A DNA stretch of 64,000 nt from Arthrobacter castelli DSM 16402 (GCF_000430705.1 NZ_AUMN01000016.1:1-64000), one strand, 5' to 3'; shown: positions 7,969 through 17,599, counted from the first letter of the stretch. Notes: generated from the letters alone by a model not told the origin. Translations and numbers: made by a program.

Positions 7969-10900
7969 CTAGATCAGCCCGTCGGAGAGGTGGTCCGGGG
8001 TGCCGAACCGGTGGGCGGTGATCGACACGGCCTGCTCCCTGAGGAACGGCAGCATCTCGATCCGCCCGGCGGGCGTGACGGGCCCGGAATAGACCGCCAG
8101 GTCCGGGCGTCCGCCCGTGCGCTCCGCCAGGGCCAGCGCGTCCCCGCCGATCAACCGGACCCGGCCGCCGTCGAGGTTCTCCGCAAAGCCGAGCCACCCG
8201 CCGTCGTCCTCCACTGTGACGGCGACACCCTGCCCCTCAAGCACGGACCGGATGGCGGCTGGCAACTCGACCGCCGTCGAAACAGCGAACCGGGAGCCGG
8301 CCAGAATTCCGGCCGCAGCGACACGCAGCAGCTTGGCCAGCGGCTCGCCCTCTGACAGCCGAATGGTGACGGGCAGGGGGCGGTAGCGGAACACATTCCG
8401 CTCGGCGATCAAGCCGGTCACGTCCTTGGCGGCCCCGAATTCCTCGGCCCAGACCTTGGCGTCGCTGCCCAGCGCCCGGCGCAACGACGCTTCCTCGTCG
8501 GTGGAGATCTGTCCCTTCGCGGCAGCCAGCAGCTCGCGCACGGCGGAATGGCCGACGTCGGCCACCGGGGCTTCCAGCTCGGCCGGCAGCCAGTGGCCCA
8601 GCCCGACCAGGTAGTTGGGCCCGCCGGCCTTGGTGCCGGCTCCGACGGCGGACTTCTTCCAGCCGCCGAACGGCTGGCGCTGCACGATGGCACCGGTGAT
8701 GCCGCGGTTCACGTAAAGGTTGCCGGCCTCGATGCTGTCCAGCCAGGTGTCGATCTCGTCAGGATCGAGTGACTGCAGGCCGGAGGTGAGACCGTACTCG
8801 ATCTCGTTCTGGATGGCGATGGCCTCGTCCAGGGTCTCGGCGGTCATCACGCCCAGCACCGGGCCGAAGAACTCCGTGAGGTGGAAGTAGGATCCGCGCT
8901 TCACCCCGTTCCGCACGCCCGGGCTCCACAGAGCCCCGGTGTCGTCGAGCTGCTGCGGCTCGACTTCCCAGGTTTCGCCGTCGCCCAAGGTGGTCAACGC
9001 TTCCAGCAGCTTACCGTTGGCCGGCTCGATGATCGGTCCCATCTGGCTGGTCGGGTCCACCGGGTAGCCCACCTTGATGGCCTTCACGGCGTCGATGAGC
9101 TGGTTGCGGAACCGGGCCGTGGTGGCCACGGAACCGACCAGGATCACCAGCGAGGCGGCCGAGCACTTCTGCCCGGCGTGCCCGAACGCGGAGTAGGCAA
9201 CATCCTTGGCCGCGAGGTCGAAGTCGGCACTGGGCGTGACGATGACGGCGTTCTTGCCCGACGTCTCGGCCAGCAACGGCAGGTCCGGGCGGAAGGAACG
9301 GAACAGCTCCGCGGTCTCGTAACCGCCGGTGAGGATCACGCGGTCGACCCGTGGGTCGGAGATCATCTGCTGTCCCAGCGCGCGGTCAGCCAGCTGCACC
9401 ATGGCCAGCACCTCACGCGGCACGCCGGCTTCCCATAGGGCCTCGACCATCACGGCCCCGCAGCGGCGGGCCTGCTTGGCGGGCTTGATGACGACGGCGG
9501 ATCCGGCTGCCAGCGCGGCAAGCGTGGAGCCGGCGGGGATGGCCACCGGGAAGTTCCACGGCGGGGTCACCACAGTCAGCCGTGACGGGATGTAAGTGGC
9601 ACCGTCGACGTCGTCGAGCTCGCGGGCCAGTTCGGCGTAGTAGTGCGCAAAGTCGATGGCTTCGCTGACTTCGGGGTCCGCCTGGTCGAGGGTCTTGCCG
9701 GTTTCGCTGGCCATCACCTCAAGGAGCCGTCCGCGGCGGGCGGCGAGTGCGTCACCGGCGCGGTGCAGGATTTCGGCGCGCTCGGCGCCGGTCATCGAGC
9801 CCCAGGCCGTGCTGCTTTCGACGGCGGTGCTCATCACCTGCTCCAGCGCTGCGGACTCATTGATGGTCACCGCTGCAATGGTGTCTCCGCCCAGCGTCGA
9901 GCCGGGGACGCGCTCCAGGATCTGCCGCCCCCAGGCCCTGTTGGCGGGCAGCGAGGGGTCCGTGTCCGGGGTATTGGTGAACCCTTCCTTGGGTACGGCC
10001 GGCTCCGGCCGGGTCCGGTCCTGCTGCCGGTTCGGTGCGGGGACGGAGTCGTCAACGTTGGCCAGCGAGGCGAGGAAGCGCTGCCGTTCGCGCTCGAAGA
10101 GAACCTCATTGTCCGTCAGTTCGAAGACGGCCGACATGAAGTTGTCGGCGCTGGCGCCTTCTTCCAGGCGCCGGATCAGGTAGGCGATGGCCACATCGAA
10201 CTCTTTGGGCTGCACTACCGGGGTGTAGAGCAGCAGATTGCCGACGTCGGCCTTGACCGCCTCGGCCTGTCCGGTGGCCATGCCGAGCAGCATTTCGAAG
10301 TCGATACCGTCCCGGACTCCGCGTTCGCCGGCCAGCAGCCATGCGTAGGCGATGTCGAAAAGATTGTGCCCGGCGACGCCGATCCGCACCGCGTCCACCC
10401 GTTCGGGCTGCAGCGAGTAATTGATGATGCGCTTGTAATTGGTGTCCGAGTCCTGCTTGGTGCCCCAGGTGGCCAGCGGCCAGTTGTGCAGCGACGCTTC
10501 CACCTGCTCCATCGGCAGGTTCGCCCCCTTCACCACGCGGACCTTGATGTCGGCTCCGCCGGCTGCGCGGCGCTGTTGCGCCCATTCGGTGAGCTTGACC
10601 ATCGCAGCCATGGAGTCCGGCAGGTAGGCCTGCAGCACAATGCCGGCCTTAAGGTTCTGGAACTGCGGCTTCTCGAGGATCCTGGTGAATACCGCGATGG
10701 TCATATCCAGGTCCTTGTACTCCTCCATATCCAGGTTGATGAACTTGGGGTGCGGGGAATCGGCGGCCTGCTGGTACAGCGGTGCCAAGGTCTCCACCAC
10801 GTGCTCGACGGTCTCCTCGAAACCCCACGCCGCATGCGGGGCCACGGTGGAGGAGACCTTGATGGAGGCGTAGTCGACGTCGTCGCGGGCCAGCAGCTTG

Positions 10901-11454
10901 TGTGTGCCTTCCAGCCTCCTGGCAGCCTCGTACTCGCCGAGCACGACCTCGCCCAGCAGGTTGATGTTCAGCCGCACATCGTCCCTGCGGATCTTGTCGA
11001 TGGCGGGGCCAAGCTTCGCGTCAGAAGCGTCCACGATCAAGTGTCCGACCATCTGCCGCAGCACCCGCTGCGCCACCGGGATCACCACATGTGGCAGCAT
11101 GGGCCCGACGACGCCGCCGACCCGGACAGCCGCCCGCATGTACCAGGGCAGGAAGGCCGGGACCTTGGGGGCGACCCGGGCGAGGTTGCGTGCCGCCACG
11201 TTCCGGTCTTCGGGGCGGATCACGCCATCGACGAAGCCGACGGTGAAGTCGAGTCCGCCTGCGTCCTTGAGCACCCCGGCGAGCTGCTGGGCGGAGGCGT
11301 CGGCCGGGTACTTGGAGCTTTCGGCAAGCCAATGACGAACCAGGGCGACGACGTCATCCGCGAACGCCGGAGTCGATTCGCTTCTCAGTTCATTGTTCTG
11401 CTGTTCAGTCGGATCGACCGGGGTCGCGTTGGCCCCCTCAAGTGTGTTCGTCAT
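7969..11454 (-). CDS. putA: Bifunctional proline dehydrogenase / pyrroline-5-carboxylate dehydrogenase (PutA)
   Basis: 1161 residues; it oxidises proline to glutamate through P5C. The FAD-binding PRODH barrel (about 100-480) shows NINLLGEVVLGE, FINLDMEEYKD, LQAYLPDS, VRVVKGAN and YLIRRLEEG. The aldehyde dehydrogenase half (about 530-1000) has PPWNFPVAIPAG, the Glu in LLAETSGKNA and catalytic Cys764 in GHAGQKCSAAS. A C-terminal segment of about 150 residues follows. No N-terminal ribbon-helix-helix is visible, so it should not repress its own gene as the E. coli protein does. A LysR gene is transcribed divergently 126 bases away and is the likely regulator. The start at 11454 follows a purine-rich AAGGAAGAG. 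Confidence 0.95.
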   Translation of the reverse strand: MTNTLEGANATPVDPTEQQNNELRSESTPAFADDVVALVRHWLAESSKYPADASAQQLAGVLKDAGGLDFTVGFVDGVIRPEDRNVAARNLARVAPKVPAFLPWYMRAAVRVGGVVGPMLPHVVIPVAQRVLRQMVGHLIVDASDAKLGPAIDKIRRDDVRLNINLLGEVVLGEYEAARRLEGTHKLLARDDVDYASIKVSSTVAPHAAWGFEETVEHVVETLAPLYQQAADSPHPKFINLDMEEYKDLDMTIAVFTRILEKPQFQNLKAGIVLQAYLPDSMAAMVKLTEWAQQRRAAGGADIKVRVVKGANLPMEQVEASLHNWPLATWGTKQDSDTNYKRIINYSLQPERVDAVRIGVAGHNLFDIAYAWLLAGERGVRDGIDFEMLLGMATGQAEAVKADVGNLLLYTPVVQPKEFDVAIAYLIRRLEEGASADNFMSAVFELTDNEVLFERERQRFLASLANVDDSVPAPNRQQDRTRPEPAVPKEGFTNTPDTDPSLPANRAWGRQILERVPGSTLGGDTIAAVTINESAALEQVMSTAVESSTAWGSMTGAERAEILHRAGDALAARRGRLLEVMASETGKTLDQADPEVSEAIDFAHYYAELARELDDVDGATYIPSRLTVVTPPWNFPVAIPAGSTLAALAAGSAVVIKPAKQARRCGAVMVEALWEAGVPREVLAMVQLADRALGQQMISDPRVDRVILTGGYETAELFRSFRPDLPLLAETSGKNAVIVTPSADFDLAAKDVAYSAFGHAGQKCSAASLVILVGSVATTARFRNQLIDAVKAIKVGYPVDPTSQMGPIIEPANGKLLEALTTLGDGETWEVEPQQLDDTGALWSPGVRNGVKRGSYFHLTEFFGPVLGVMTAETLDEAIAIQNEIEYGLTSGLQSLDPDEIDTWLDSIEAGNLYVNRGITGAIVQRQPFGGWKKSAVGAGTKAGGPNYLVGLGHWLPAELEAPVADVGHSAVRELLAAAKGQISTDEEASLRRALGSDAKVWAEEFGAAKDVTGLIAERNVFRYRPLPVTIRLSEGEPLAKLLRVAAAGILAGSRFAVSTAVELPAAIRSVLEGQGVAVTVEDDGGWLGFAENLDGGRVRLIGGDALALAERTGGRPDLAVYSGPVTPAGRIEMLPFLREQAVSITAHRFGTPDHLSDGLI

Positions 11455-11580
11455 TTTGTTGATTCTCTTCCTTATACCGTGTATGGAACTGTCTCACATC
11501 AGTATGGGGATAGACTCCAATTAGATAAAGCGATCTTTTTTGACGTGTATTGGTTGGATTTGCTAACGAATCGAGGCGCC
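11455..11580. promoter_or_regulatory. putA-lysR divergent promoter region
   Basis: 126 bases, distinctly AT-rich around 11515-11575, between the divergent starts. It should hold both promoters and the LysR binding site. A short AAAG-CGAT-CTTT dyad is visible near 11527, but I cannot assign the operator. Confidence 0.5.
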
Positions 11581-12477
11581 ATGCTCAACGTCCGCCGGCT
11601 CGAACTGCTCTGGGAGCTGAAAATCCGTGGAACGCTGGCCGAGGTGGCCGCCGCCCTGCGATACAGCCCGTCGTCAGTGTCGCAGCAACTGGCCCTGCTG
11701 GAGAAGGAAGCCGGCGTTGAATTGCTGCGCAAAACCGGCCGCGGCGTCCAGCTCACCCCGCAAGCCGAGATCCTCGTCGACCACACCGCGGGACTGCTGG
11801 AGAGACTGGAGCAGGCGGAGTCCGATCTCGCAGCCTCACTGACGACCGTGACCGGGAGCGTGCGGCTGGCCGTCTTTCAGTCCGCGGCCCTGGCACTGAT
11901 GCCCGGAGCGCTGACCGCGATGCGGCATGCATACCCGGACGTGCGGATCGAAATGGTCCAGCGTGAACCGGAGACCGCACTGTATGAAACATGGGCACGG
12001 GATTACGACATGGTCATCGCCGAACAGTATCCCGGGCATGCGGCGGCCCACTACCCCGAACTGGACCGGGCGAAGCTGACCACCGATGCCATCCGGCTGG
12101 CCGCGCCGCCGGCCTCGATCGACGGAATCACCTCGGTCGACGACGCCAAGAACATGCCCTGGGTGATGGAGCCGCGCGGCGCCGCCTCCCGCCACTGGGC
12201 CGAACAAGCCTGCCGCCGGGCGGGGTTTGAACCCGATGTCCGGTTCGAGACCGCCGACCTGCAGGCCCAGATCCGGTTGGTGGAATCCGGCAACGCGGTG
12301 GCGTTCATGCCGGATCTCGTATGGACGGGACGGGACACCGACTGCCAACTGCTGGAGTTGTCCGACCGGCCGATGCGCACCATCTTCAGCTCGGTGCGCC
12401 TGGCCTCCGCCCACCGCCCGGCCATCCTGGCCTTCCGGGAGGTGCTGGAGGAAACGGCCAACGTGCTGTCGGAATAA
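11581..12477 (+). CDS. LysR-family transcriptional regulator
   Basis: 298 residues. The N-terminal winged helix (MLNVRRLELLWELKIRGTLA, then ALRYSPSSVSQQLALLEKEAGVELL) is typical of LysR, and an effector-binding domain follows from about residue 85. The frame stays open far upstream, but that part is only the antisense shadow of putA. The ATG at 11581 is preceded by GAGG and begins exactly where LysR proteins begin. The divergent position points to control of putA, with proline or a related amino acid as possible ligand. Confidence 0.92.
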   Translation: MLNVRRLELLWELKIRGTLAEVAAALRYSPSSVSQQLALLEKEAGVELLRKTGRGVQLTPQAEILVDHTAGLLERLEQAESDLAASLTTVTGSVRLAVFQSAALALMPGALTAMRHAYPDVRIEMVQREPETALYETWARDYDMVIAEQYPGHAAAHYPELDRAKLTTDAIRLAAPPASIDGITSVDDAKNMPWVMEPRGAASRHWAEQACRRAGFEPDVRFETADLQAQIRLVESGNAVAFMPDLVWTGRDTDCQLLELSDRPMRTIFSSVRLASAHRPAILAFREVLEETANVLSE

Positions 12478-12490
12478 CCGGAGGGCTCTC

Positions 12491-12569
12491 GAGCCGGGCG
12501 GGGTGGCCGGAAGACTGGCGGGCTGTCAGGGTCACGAGAGGGCTGGCGAGCCGGGCGGGGTGGCCGGAA
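12491..12569. repeat. 22-bp direct repeat
   Basis: GAGCCGGGCGGGGTGGCCGGAA, apart from its first two bases GCCGGGCGGGGTGGCCGGAA, occurs exactly at 12491-12512 and 12548-12569, with similar flanks (GGGCT before each copy). It fills the gap between the converging lysR and aminopeptidase genes. Confidence 0.8.
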
Positions 12570-12571
12570 AC

Positions 12572-13855
12572 CTACAGCTTCCGGCTGAAGAACTGTTCCA
12601 CGACAGCGGCCAGCCGGTAGGGGTCCTCAATACCGCACATTTCCCGGGCGGAGTGCATCGACAGCAGCGGCGTGCCGACGTCGACCGTCCTGATCCCCAG
12701 CCGGGTCGCAGTCAGCGGTCCAATGGTGGAGCCGCACGGCATCACGTTGTTGGAGACGAATTCCTGGTAGGGCACGTCTGCGTCCCGGCACAGTCGTGCC
12801 CACGCGGCGGCGCCGGCGGCGTCCGTGGAGTAGCGCTGGTTGGCGTTGATTTTCAGCAGCGGCCCCGAGCCCAACAGCGGGTGGTTCGCGGGGTCGTGCC
12901 GTTCGGGATAGTTCGGATGGACGGCATGGCCGGCGTCCGCGGAGACACAGAAGGAGTTGGCCAGCGCCCGGGCATGGTCGCTGCCGGAGGCGCTCAGTCC
13001 GTCCGAGATCCGCCCCAGCATGTCGTCCAGGAGGGGACCGGCGGCTCCCGACCGGGATTCGCTGCCAATCTCCTCGTGATCAAACGCCGCCAGGACAGGA
13101 ATCGGGCCTTCCGCCGCATCCGTCCCGGCCGCGGCAATCAACGCCGTCAGCCCGGCGTGCACTGACGACAGATTGTCCAGCCGTCCGGCGGCGAAGAACT
13201 CTTCGGCGCCGCCGAAAACTGCCGGCTGTTGCGTATCGGCGACGACGACGTCGTACCCGCCAATGTCTTCGGGAGCCAGTCCGGCCTGCCCGGCCAGCAC
13301 CCCGAGCAAGTCCGACGACGCCGGATCGCCGGTGCCCCACACCGGATTCATGTGCTGCTGCTTGTCCAGCGTCAGCCCCTCGTTGACGTTCCGGTCCAGA
13401 TGGATGGCCAATTGCGGGAACCGCAGCATCGGCCCGGTGGCGACCAGCCGCTGACCGCCGTCGAGGGTCACCAGCCGCCCGGCCAGAGCGAGTTCCCGGT
13501 CGAGCCAGGAATTGAGCAACGGCCCGCCGTAGACTTCGACGCCGGCCTGCAGCCAGCCGTGCCGGCCAATGGTGGATTTGGGCTTGAGCTTGAATGACGG
13601 CGAATCGGTGTGCGCGCCGAGGATGTGGAATCCGGTGTCCGGTCCGGCGTTGGCGGGCACGATCCAGGCGATCAGCGCACCATCGCGGATGACGTAGTAC
13701 TGACCGGGGCCGGCCTCCCACGCCTCCGACTCATTGAGCCGGGTGAAACCGGCCGCATCCAGCCGCCGGGCGCCCTCGGCGGCGGCGTGGAAACTTGATG
13801 GCGAAGCGGCGATGTACTCGCCCAGGTCCTGGATGTGTTCGACGGCGGCAGACAT
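12572..13855 (-). CDS. M18-family metalloaminopeptidase
   Basis: 427 residues, about the family's normal length. M18 enzymes are cytoplasmic zinc aminopeptidases of TET shape that remove N-terminal residues from peptides. Metal-site motifs GAHTDSPSFKLKP and AAFDHEEIGSESRSGA are visible, as is the late block EFVSNNVMPCGSTIGP followed by DVGTPLLSMHSAREM. A GTG 21 bases earlier is possible, but the ATG at 13855 matches the family N-terminus. It lies 46 bases downstream of the tetR stop on the same strand and might share its transcript. Confidence 0.93.
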   Translation of the reverse strand: MSAAVEHIQDLGEYIAASPSSFHAAAEGARRLDAAGFTRLNESEAWEAGPGQYYVIRDGALIAWIVPANAGPDTGFHILGAHTDSPSFKLKPKSTIGRHGWLQAGVEVYGGPLLNSWLDRELALAGRLVTLDGGQRLVATGPMLRFPQLAIHLDRNVNEGLTLDKQQHMNPVWGTGDPASSDLLGVLAGQAGLAPEDIGGYDVVVADTQQPAVFGGAEEFFAAGRLDNLSSVHAGLTALIAAAGTDAAEGPIPVLAAFDHEEIGSESRSGAAGPLLDDMLGRISDGLSASGSDHARALANSFCVSADAGHAVHPNYPERHDPANHPLLGSGPLLKINANQRYSTDAAGAAAWARLCRDADVPYQEFVSNNVMPCGSTIGPLTATRLGIRTVDVGTPLLSMHSAREMCGIEDPYRLAAVVEQFFSRKL

Positions 13856-13901
13856 GCTGTTGAGCCTACCAACCACCGGCTGTGCTGCTACTGCGGACCA
13901 A

Positions 13902-14600
13902 TCAGCTCTGCAAACCGATCAGCCCGGCCAGCGCGGCCAGGTGGTGTTCGAACAGCTCCTCCGGGTCACTGAACGTATCGTGGCCATACTGGCCGAACAC
14001 CTCGAAATTCACCGCGCCGAACAGCGCAGCCCACACCAGGACGCCACGGACCACCAGATGGTCGGGTATCTCGAGCGTCATTTCCTGGCGCACGGCGCGC
14101 ACGTCGGCGGAGAACCTCCCGCTCATCCGAGGTGCCGGCAGGTCATCTTCACGCAGCGCTCCCGCCCCATACGCCTGGGTGAAGAGACGGGTGAGGGTGG
14201 CAATCACGCGGGTTCCGGGCGTCGTCGTTTCCTCCGACGGCGCGTGGTAACCGGGCACCGGACTGCCGAACAGCAGCGCGTAGCGGGCCGGTTCACGCAA
14301 CGCCCACGACCTGACCGTCCGGCCTAGCGCGCGGAACCGGGCGGCGTAATCGTCGGCGTCGATGCTGTCCACCGCCTGATCGACCTCGTCACCGAGCTCG
14401 GTGTAAGCATCCACCAGCAGAAGCGTGAGCAATTCGTCCCGGTTGGCCACGTACCTGTAGACGGCGGAGGACACCACCCCGAGGTCCCGGGCGACGGCCC
14501 GCAGGGACAGTGCTGCGGCACCTTCGGTGGCCAGATGCTTCCTGCCGATTGCGACGATCTCGGTCATGGTCTGTTCACGGGCGCGCTCCCGGGGCGTCAT
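13902..14600 (-). CDS. TetR-family transcriptional regulator
   Basis: 232 residues. The N-terminal HTH reads AALSLRAVARDLGVVSSAVYRYVANRDELL, and the C-terminal domain resembles TetR_C_13/WHG types. The frame extends to 14681, but GGAGG lies 7 bases before the ATG at 14600, which fits better than the ATG two codons upstream, where spacing would be 1. It is divergent from an epimerase-like gene, and inverted repeats in the shared promoter region are probable operators, so it most likely represses that gene and itself. Confidence 0.92.
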   Translation of the reverse strand: MTPRERAREQTMTEIVAIGRKHLATEGAAALSLRAVARDLGVVSSAVYRYVANRDELLTLLLVDAYTELGDEVDQAVDSIDADDYAARFRALGRTVRSWALREPARYALLFGSPVPGYHAPSEETTTPGTRVIATLTRLFTQAYGAGALREDDLPAPRMSGRFSADVRAVRQEMTLEIPDHLVVRGVLVWAALFGAVNFEVFGQYGHDTFSDPEELFEHHLAALAGLIGLQS

Positions 14601-14648
14601 GCTCATGCCTCCAACTTGGCATAGATCGAGAGCCCGGGCAACTAATGT

Positions 14649-14709
14649 GAGCGCTGCTCTTGACAAGAAGTCGCGACCCATTCATGCTCGAAGTGAGAGC
14701 AGCGCTCTC
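14649..14709. promoter_or_regulatory. Paired TetR-type operator repeats
   Basis: GAGAGC-AGC-GCTCTC (14695-14709) is a near-perfect 15-bp dyad. A related dyad, GAGC-GCT-GCTC, lies at 14649-14659. Between the two copies AGCGCTGCTCT (14650-14660) and AGAGCAGCGCT (14696-14706) are exact reverse complements. A TTGACA (14660-14665) lies beside the first copy. Confidence 0.65.
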
Positions 14710-14739
14710 TGTTATCAAAATTCGAGGAAAGTGGAACCC

Positions 14740-15678
14740 ATGTCCAGCACGTACGTAGTCACAGGCGCCGGCCCCGTCGGATGGACCGTCGCAGAAAAAT
14801 TGGCCGGCCAGGGGCACCGTGTCCGGATCCTGACCCGCAGCGGCGGCGGCCCCGCCCACCGGCGGGTGGAGAAGATCACGGCAGATGTATCCGATCCGGA
14901 CCACCTGGAAACCGCCATGGAGGGAGTAACGGCTGTTTTCCATTGCATCCACGGGGCGGCGTACAACGCGCAGGCATGGCGCCGCGACCTTCCCCAAGCC
15001 GAACAGACCATCCTCGAGGCCGCCCGCCGGGCCGGCGCCGTCGTCGTCTTCCCCGAAAGCTTGTACTCCTACAGCGAGCCGGGCCGCATCATGACCGAAG
15101 ACAGCCCGCGGGCAGCAAGCGGCGGCAAACGCGGGGTGCGCAGTGAACTGCTCGCCGCACGCGCCGCGTCCAGTGCCCCGACGGTCAGTGTGGTGGCCTC
15201 GGACTTCTTTGGGCCGCGGGTGCGGATGGCCCACGCCGGCGAGCGCATGGTTCCCCGACTCCTGGAAGGCAAGACGCTGCGCGTTCTCGGCAGCGCCGAT
15301 GTGCCGCACTCCTTCACCTATGTTCCCGACCTGGCTGCGGCCATGGTCGCGGCGGCAGGCAATCCTGACGTATGGAATACAGTCCTCCATGCACCGACCG
15401 GTCCGGCAGTGACGCAACGACAGATGGCCGAAGCGTTCACCCGGGCGGCCGAAGCACCGGAGCCAAAGGTGGGCACCTTGCCCGGATGGTTGCTCCGCGG
15501 TGCCGGGGTCGTTTCGTCCGACGCCCGCGAACTGGCCGAGATGGTGTATCAGTTCGAAGCCCCGTTTGTGATGGATTCCAGTCGCACGGAGTCGTTGCTC
15601 GGTTTGAAGCCGACGCCACTGGAGGAGGCGGCTGCTGCGACAGTGCAGTGGTGGGACGCGGCCGACAAGGCCGCCTGA
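14740..15678 (+). CDS. NAD(P)-binding epimerase/reductase (atypical SDR)
   Basis: 312 residues. The N-terminal Rossmann motif VVTGAGPVGWTVAEKLAGQG binds a dinucleotide. ADVSDPDHLETAMEGVTAVF, FPESLYSYSE and the C-terminal substrate region are typical of the NAD-dependent epimerase/dehydratase or NmrA-like group. The canonical YxxxK is not evident; SLYSYSE occupies that area. GAGGAAA precedes the ATG. It is probably repressed by the divergent TetR and may handle a toxic or xenobiotic carbonyl. The substrate is unknown. Confidence 0.85.
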   Translation: MSSTYVVTGAGPVGWTVAEKLAGQGHRVRILTRSGGGPAHRRVEKITADVSDPDHLETAMEGVTAVFHCIHGAAYNAQAWRRDLPQAEQTILEAARRAGAVVVFPESLYSYSEPGRIMTEDSPRAASGGKRGVRSELLAARAASSAPTVSVVASDFFGPRVRMAHAGERMVPRLLEGKTLRVLGSADVPHSFTYVPDLAAAMVAAAGNPDVWNTVLHAPTGPAVTQRQMAEAFTRAAEAPEPKVGTLPGWLLRGAGVVSSDARELAEMVYQFEAPFVMDSSRTESLLGLKPTPLEEAAAATVQWWDAADKAA

Positions 15679-16005
15679 GCCAGCGCGAACCGGTGCATCA
15701 CTTTACATCCCAGTGGAACACTCGGACGCATGCCCGCCGCCCGGCCTCGACACCAAATTACGGAGACGCCTGCCGTCGCCCATGCCATTGACCGCGCGGC
15801 ACAGAGATGGCCAGGCGAACGCCGGTCCAGACTTCTGCTCCGCTTGCTGACATCTTCGTCCCGGGGGATTAGTACGAGACCGGAGCCGGAGGAAACCCTC
15901 GGGACCCGATGATTAAATCGTGATTCCTGATAGTGTTCGAAGCTGGGGAAGATTCATTTTGTTTCCCGTCTCGCCTAGCGTGCAACAGCAATAGAAAGTC
16001 TCTCT
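15679..16005. other. Intergenic region upstream of the flotillin gene
   Basis: 327 bases with no supported gene. The last 110 bases are more AT-rich (TGATTAAATCGTGATTCC and TAGTGT near 15933) and probably hold the flotillin promoter. AGAAAG precedes the ATG at 16006. Confidence 0.4.
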
Positions 16006-17538
16006 ATGGATCTCATTATTATCGGCGTGGCCGTAGTCGTCGTCCTGATCATCATCGGCTTCGTCGCGTTGCGTTCACTTCAAATTGCCAAGCCGTCGGA
16101 GGCGCTGGTTATTGCCGGGAAAAGCGGCAGGGACCAGCTTTCCGAGAATCCCGAAAACGAAGAAGCAAAGCAGCGGGTGGTGTTTGGACGCGCCTTTATC
16201 AACCCGTTCACCGAACGGGCCTTCCCCTTGTCCCTGGCATCCCGCCAGGTCAGCCTTCGGATCGAAGGCATTTCCGAAAACGGCATCAAACTGCACCTGA
16301 CCGGCGTCGCCCAGGTCAAGGTCGGCGGCAACGAAGTGTATGTCCGGCGGGCTGCACAGCGTTTCCTCGACCAGCAGAATGAAATCGACCCCTACACGCA
16401 GGAAACCCTTTCCGGTTCACTGCGTTCCATCGTCGGAACGTTGACCGTCGAATCCATCATCAAGGATCGCGCTTCATTTGCCGGCAAGGTAAAAGAAGAA
16501 GCCGAACATTCGATGAACAACCAGGGTTTGATGATTGATACCTTCCAGATCCAATCGGTTGACGACGACACGGAGTACCTGAGCAATCTTGGTCGCCCGG
16601 AGGCGGCAAAAGTTGCCAGGAACGCCGACATCGCCGAGGCAAATACCAAGCAGGAATCGTCCGAAGCGGCCGCAATTGCCGATGAGAAAGTCGCCGAAGC
16701 TGAACAGAGGCTGGATATCCGCCGCGCTGAGCTGAAGCGGGAGACTGACGCACGCCAGGCCGAAGCCAATGCGGCAGGACCGCTGGCCAAGGCTGAACAG
16801 GACCAGGCGGTCATCCTCAAGGATCAGGACGTTGCAGAACGCCGGGCTGAACTGCGTGAACGCGAATTGAACACCGAAGTGCGCAAGCCAGCCGACGCCC
16901 AACGGTACAAGGCGGAGCAGGAAGCGGCCGCCGGACTGGCTGCGGCACAGGCCGATGCTGACGCCGACAAGGCGCGCGGTGAAGCAGACGCTGACGTGAT
17001 CAGGCGGAAGGGCGAAGCCGAGGCCGCCGGTATCCGGGCCCAGGCTGACGCGTACAGCCACTTCAACGAAGCTGCTGTCATCAGCCGGGTGCTGGAGACG
17101 CTGCCGGACGTTGCCAAGGAGATCGCATCTCCAATGAGTGCGGTGGACAACATGACGGTCATCTCACGGGACGGCGCCGGCCAGGTGAACCGGAACGTGG
17201 CGACCGGCATCCAGGAGACACTCCAGCTGCTGAAGGACACGACCGGATTGGACGTCGTCTCGACACTCAACAACTTCAGCGGCAGCGGTACTACCGGACC
17301 CCAGTCCGGCAACGCTGGCGCAGAACCCGCACATGTCTCCCCCGGCGACGTCGCCGGCGCCGCAGCCGACGCAGCCGCCGATGCCGTGCACAACGCCGCG
17401 CACCACGCCGCCGAGGCGGCCACCGATGACCACACCACCGTCGATGGCACCGACGACGTCGCCACGGACATGGCCACCACCGACCCGGCGACAGCGGATC
17501 CGGACAGGGCGGATCCGGACGCGGCATCAGAACAATAG
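16006..17538 (+). CDS. Flotillin-like SPFH/band 7 membrane protein
   Basis: 510 residues. One N-terminal membrane segment (about 2-25), then an SPFH domain (about 30-200), then a long Glu/Ala-rich coiled coil (about 200-370) with AEANTKQESSEAAAIADEKV and READADVIRRKGEAEA-like repeats, as in flotillins that organise membrane microdomains. The tail (about 430-510) is Ala/Asp/Thr-rich and low in complexity, ending TTDPATADPDRADPDAASEQ, and is unlike the short tails of Bacillus FloT. No NfeD-type partner is next to it. It is followed, past a hairpin, by an ABC pair. Confidence 0.9.
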   Translation: MDLIIIGVAVVVVLIIIGFVALRSLQIAKPSEALVIAGKSGRDQLSENPENEEAKQRVVFGRAFINPFTERAFPLSLASRQVSLRIEGISENGIKLHLTGVAQVKVGGNEVYVRRAAQRFLDQQNEIDPYTQETLSGSLRSIVGTLTVESIIKDRASFAGKVKEEAEHSMNNQGLMIDTFQIQSVDDDTEYLSNLGRPEAAKVARNADIAEANTKQESSEAAAIADEKVAEAEQRLDIRRAELKRETDARQAEANAAGPLAKAEQDQAVILKDQDVAERRAELRERELNTEVRKPADAQRYKAEQEAAAGLAAAQADADADKARGEADADVIRRKGEAEAAGIRAQADAYSHFNEAAVISRVLETLPDVAKEIASPMSAVDNMTVISRDGAGQVNRNVATGIQETLQLLKDTTGLDVVSTLNNFSGSGTTGPQSGNAGAEPAHVSPGDVAGAAADAAADAVHNAAHHAAEAATDDHTTVDGTDDVATDMATTDPATADPDRADPDAASEQ

Positions 17539-17557
17539 CAGCATCCCGTTTGGTCAA

Positions 17558-17591
17558 CGCCAGGCCAGTCCCCCGCCGGACCCGCCTGGCG
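17558..17591 (+). terminator. Hairpin between the flotillin gene and the ABC gene
   Basis: CGCCAGGC (17558-17565) pairs with GCCTGGCG (17584-17591) across an 18-base loop, followed by CTTTG. It could be a terminator or attenuator that partly separates the two units. Confidence 0.4.
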
Positions 17592-17599
17592 CTTTGAAC

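Noticed and set aside
9643-11580. Long plus-strand open frame running into the LysR gene
   Set aside because: It is antisense to putA, has no coding logic, and the LysR protein starts cleanly at 11581; high GC keeps antisense frames open.
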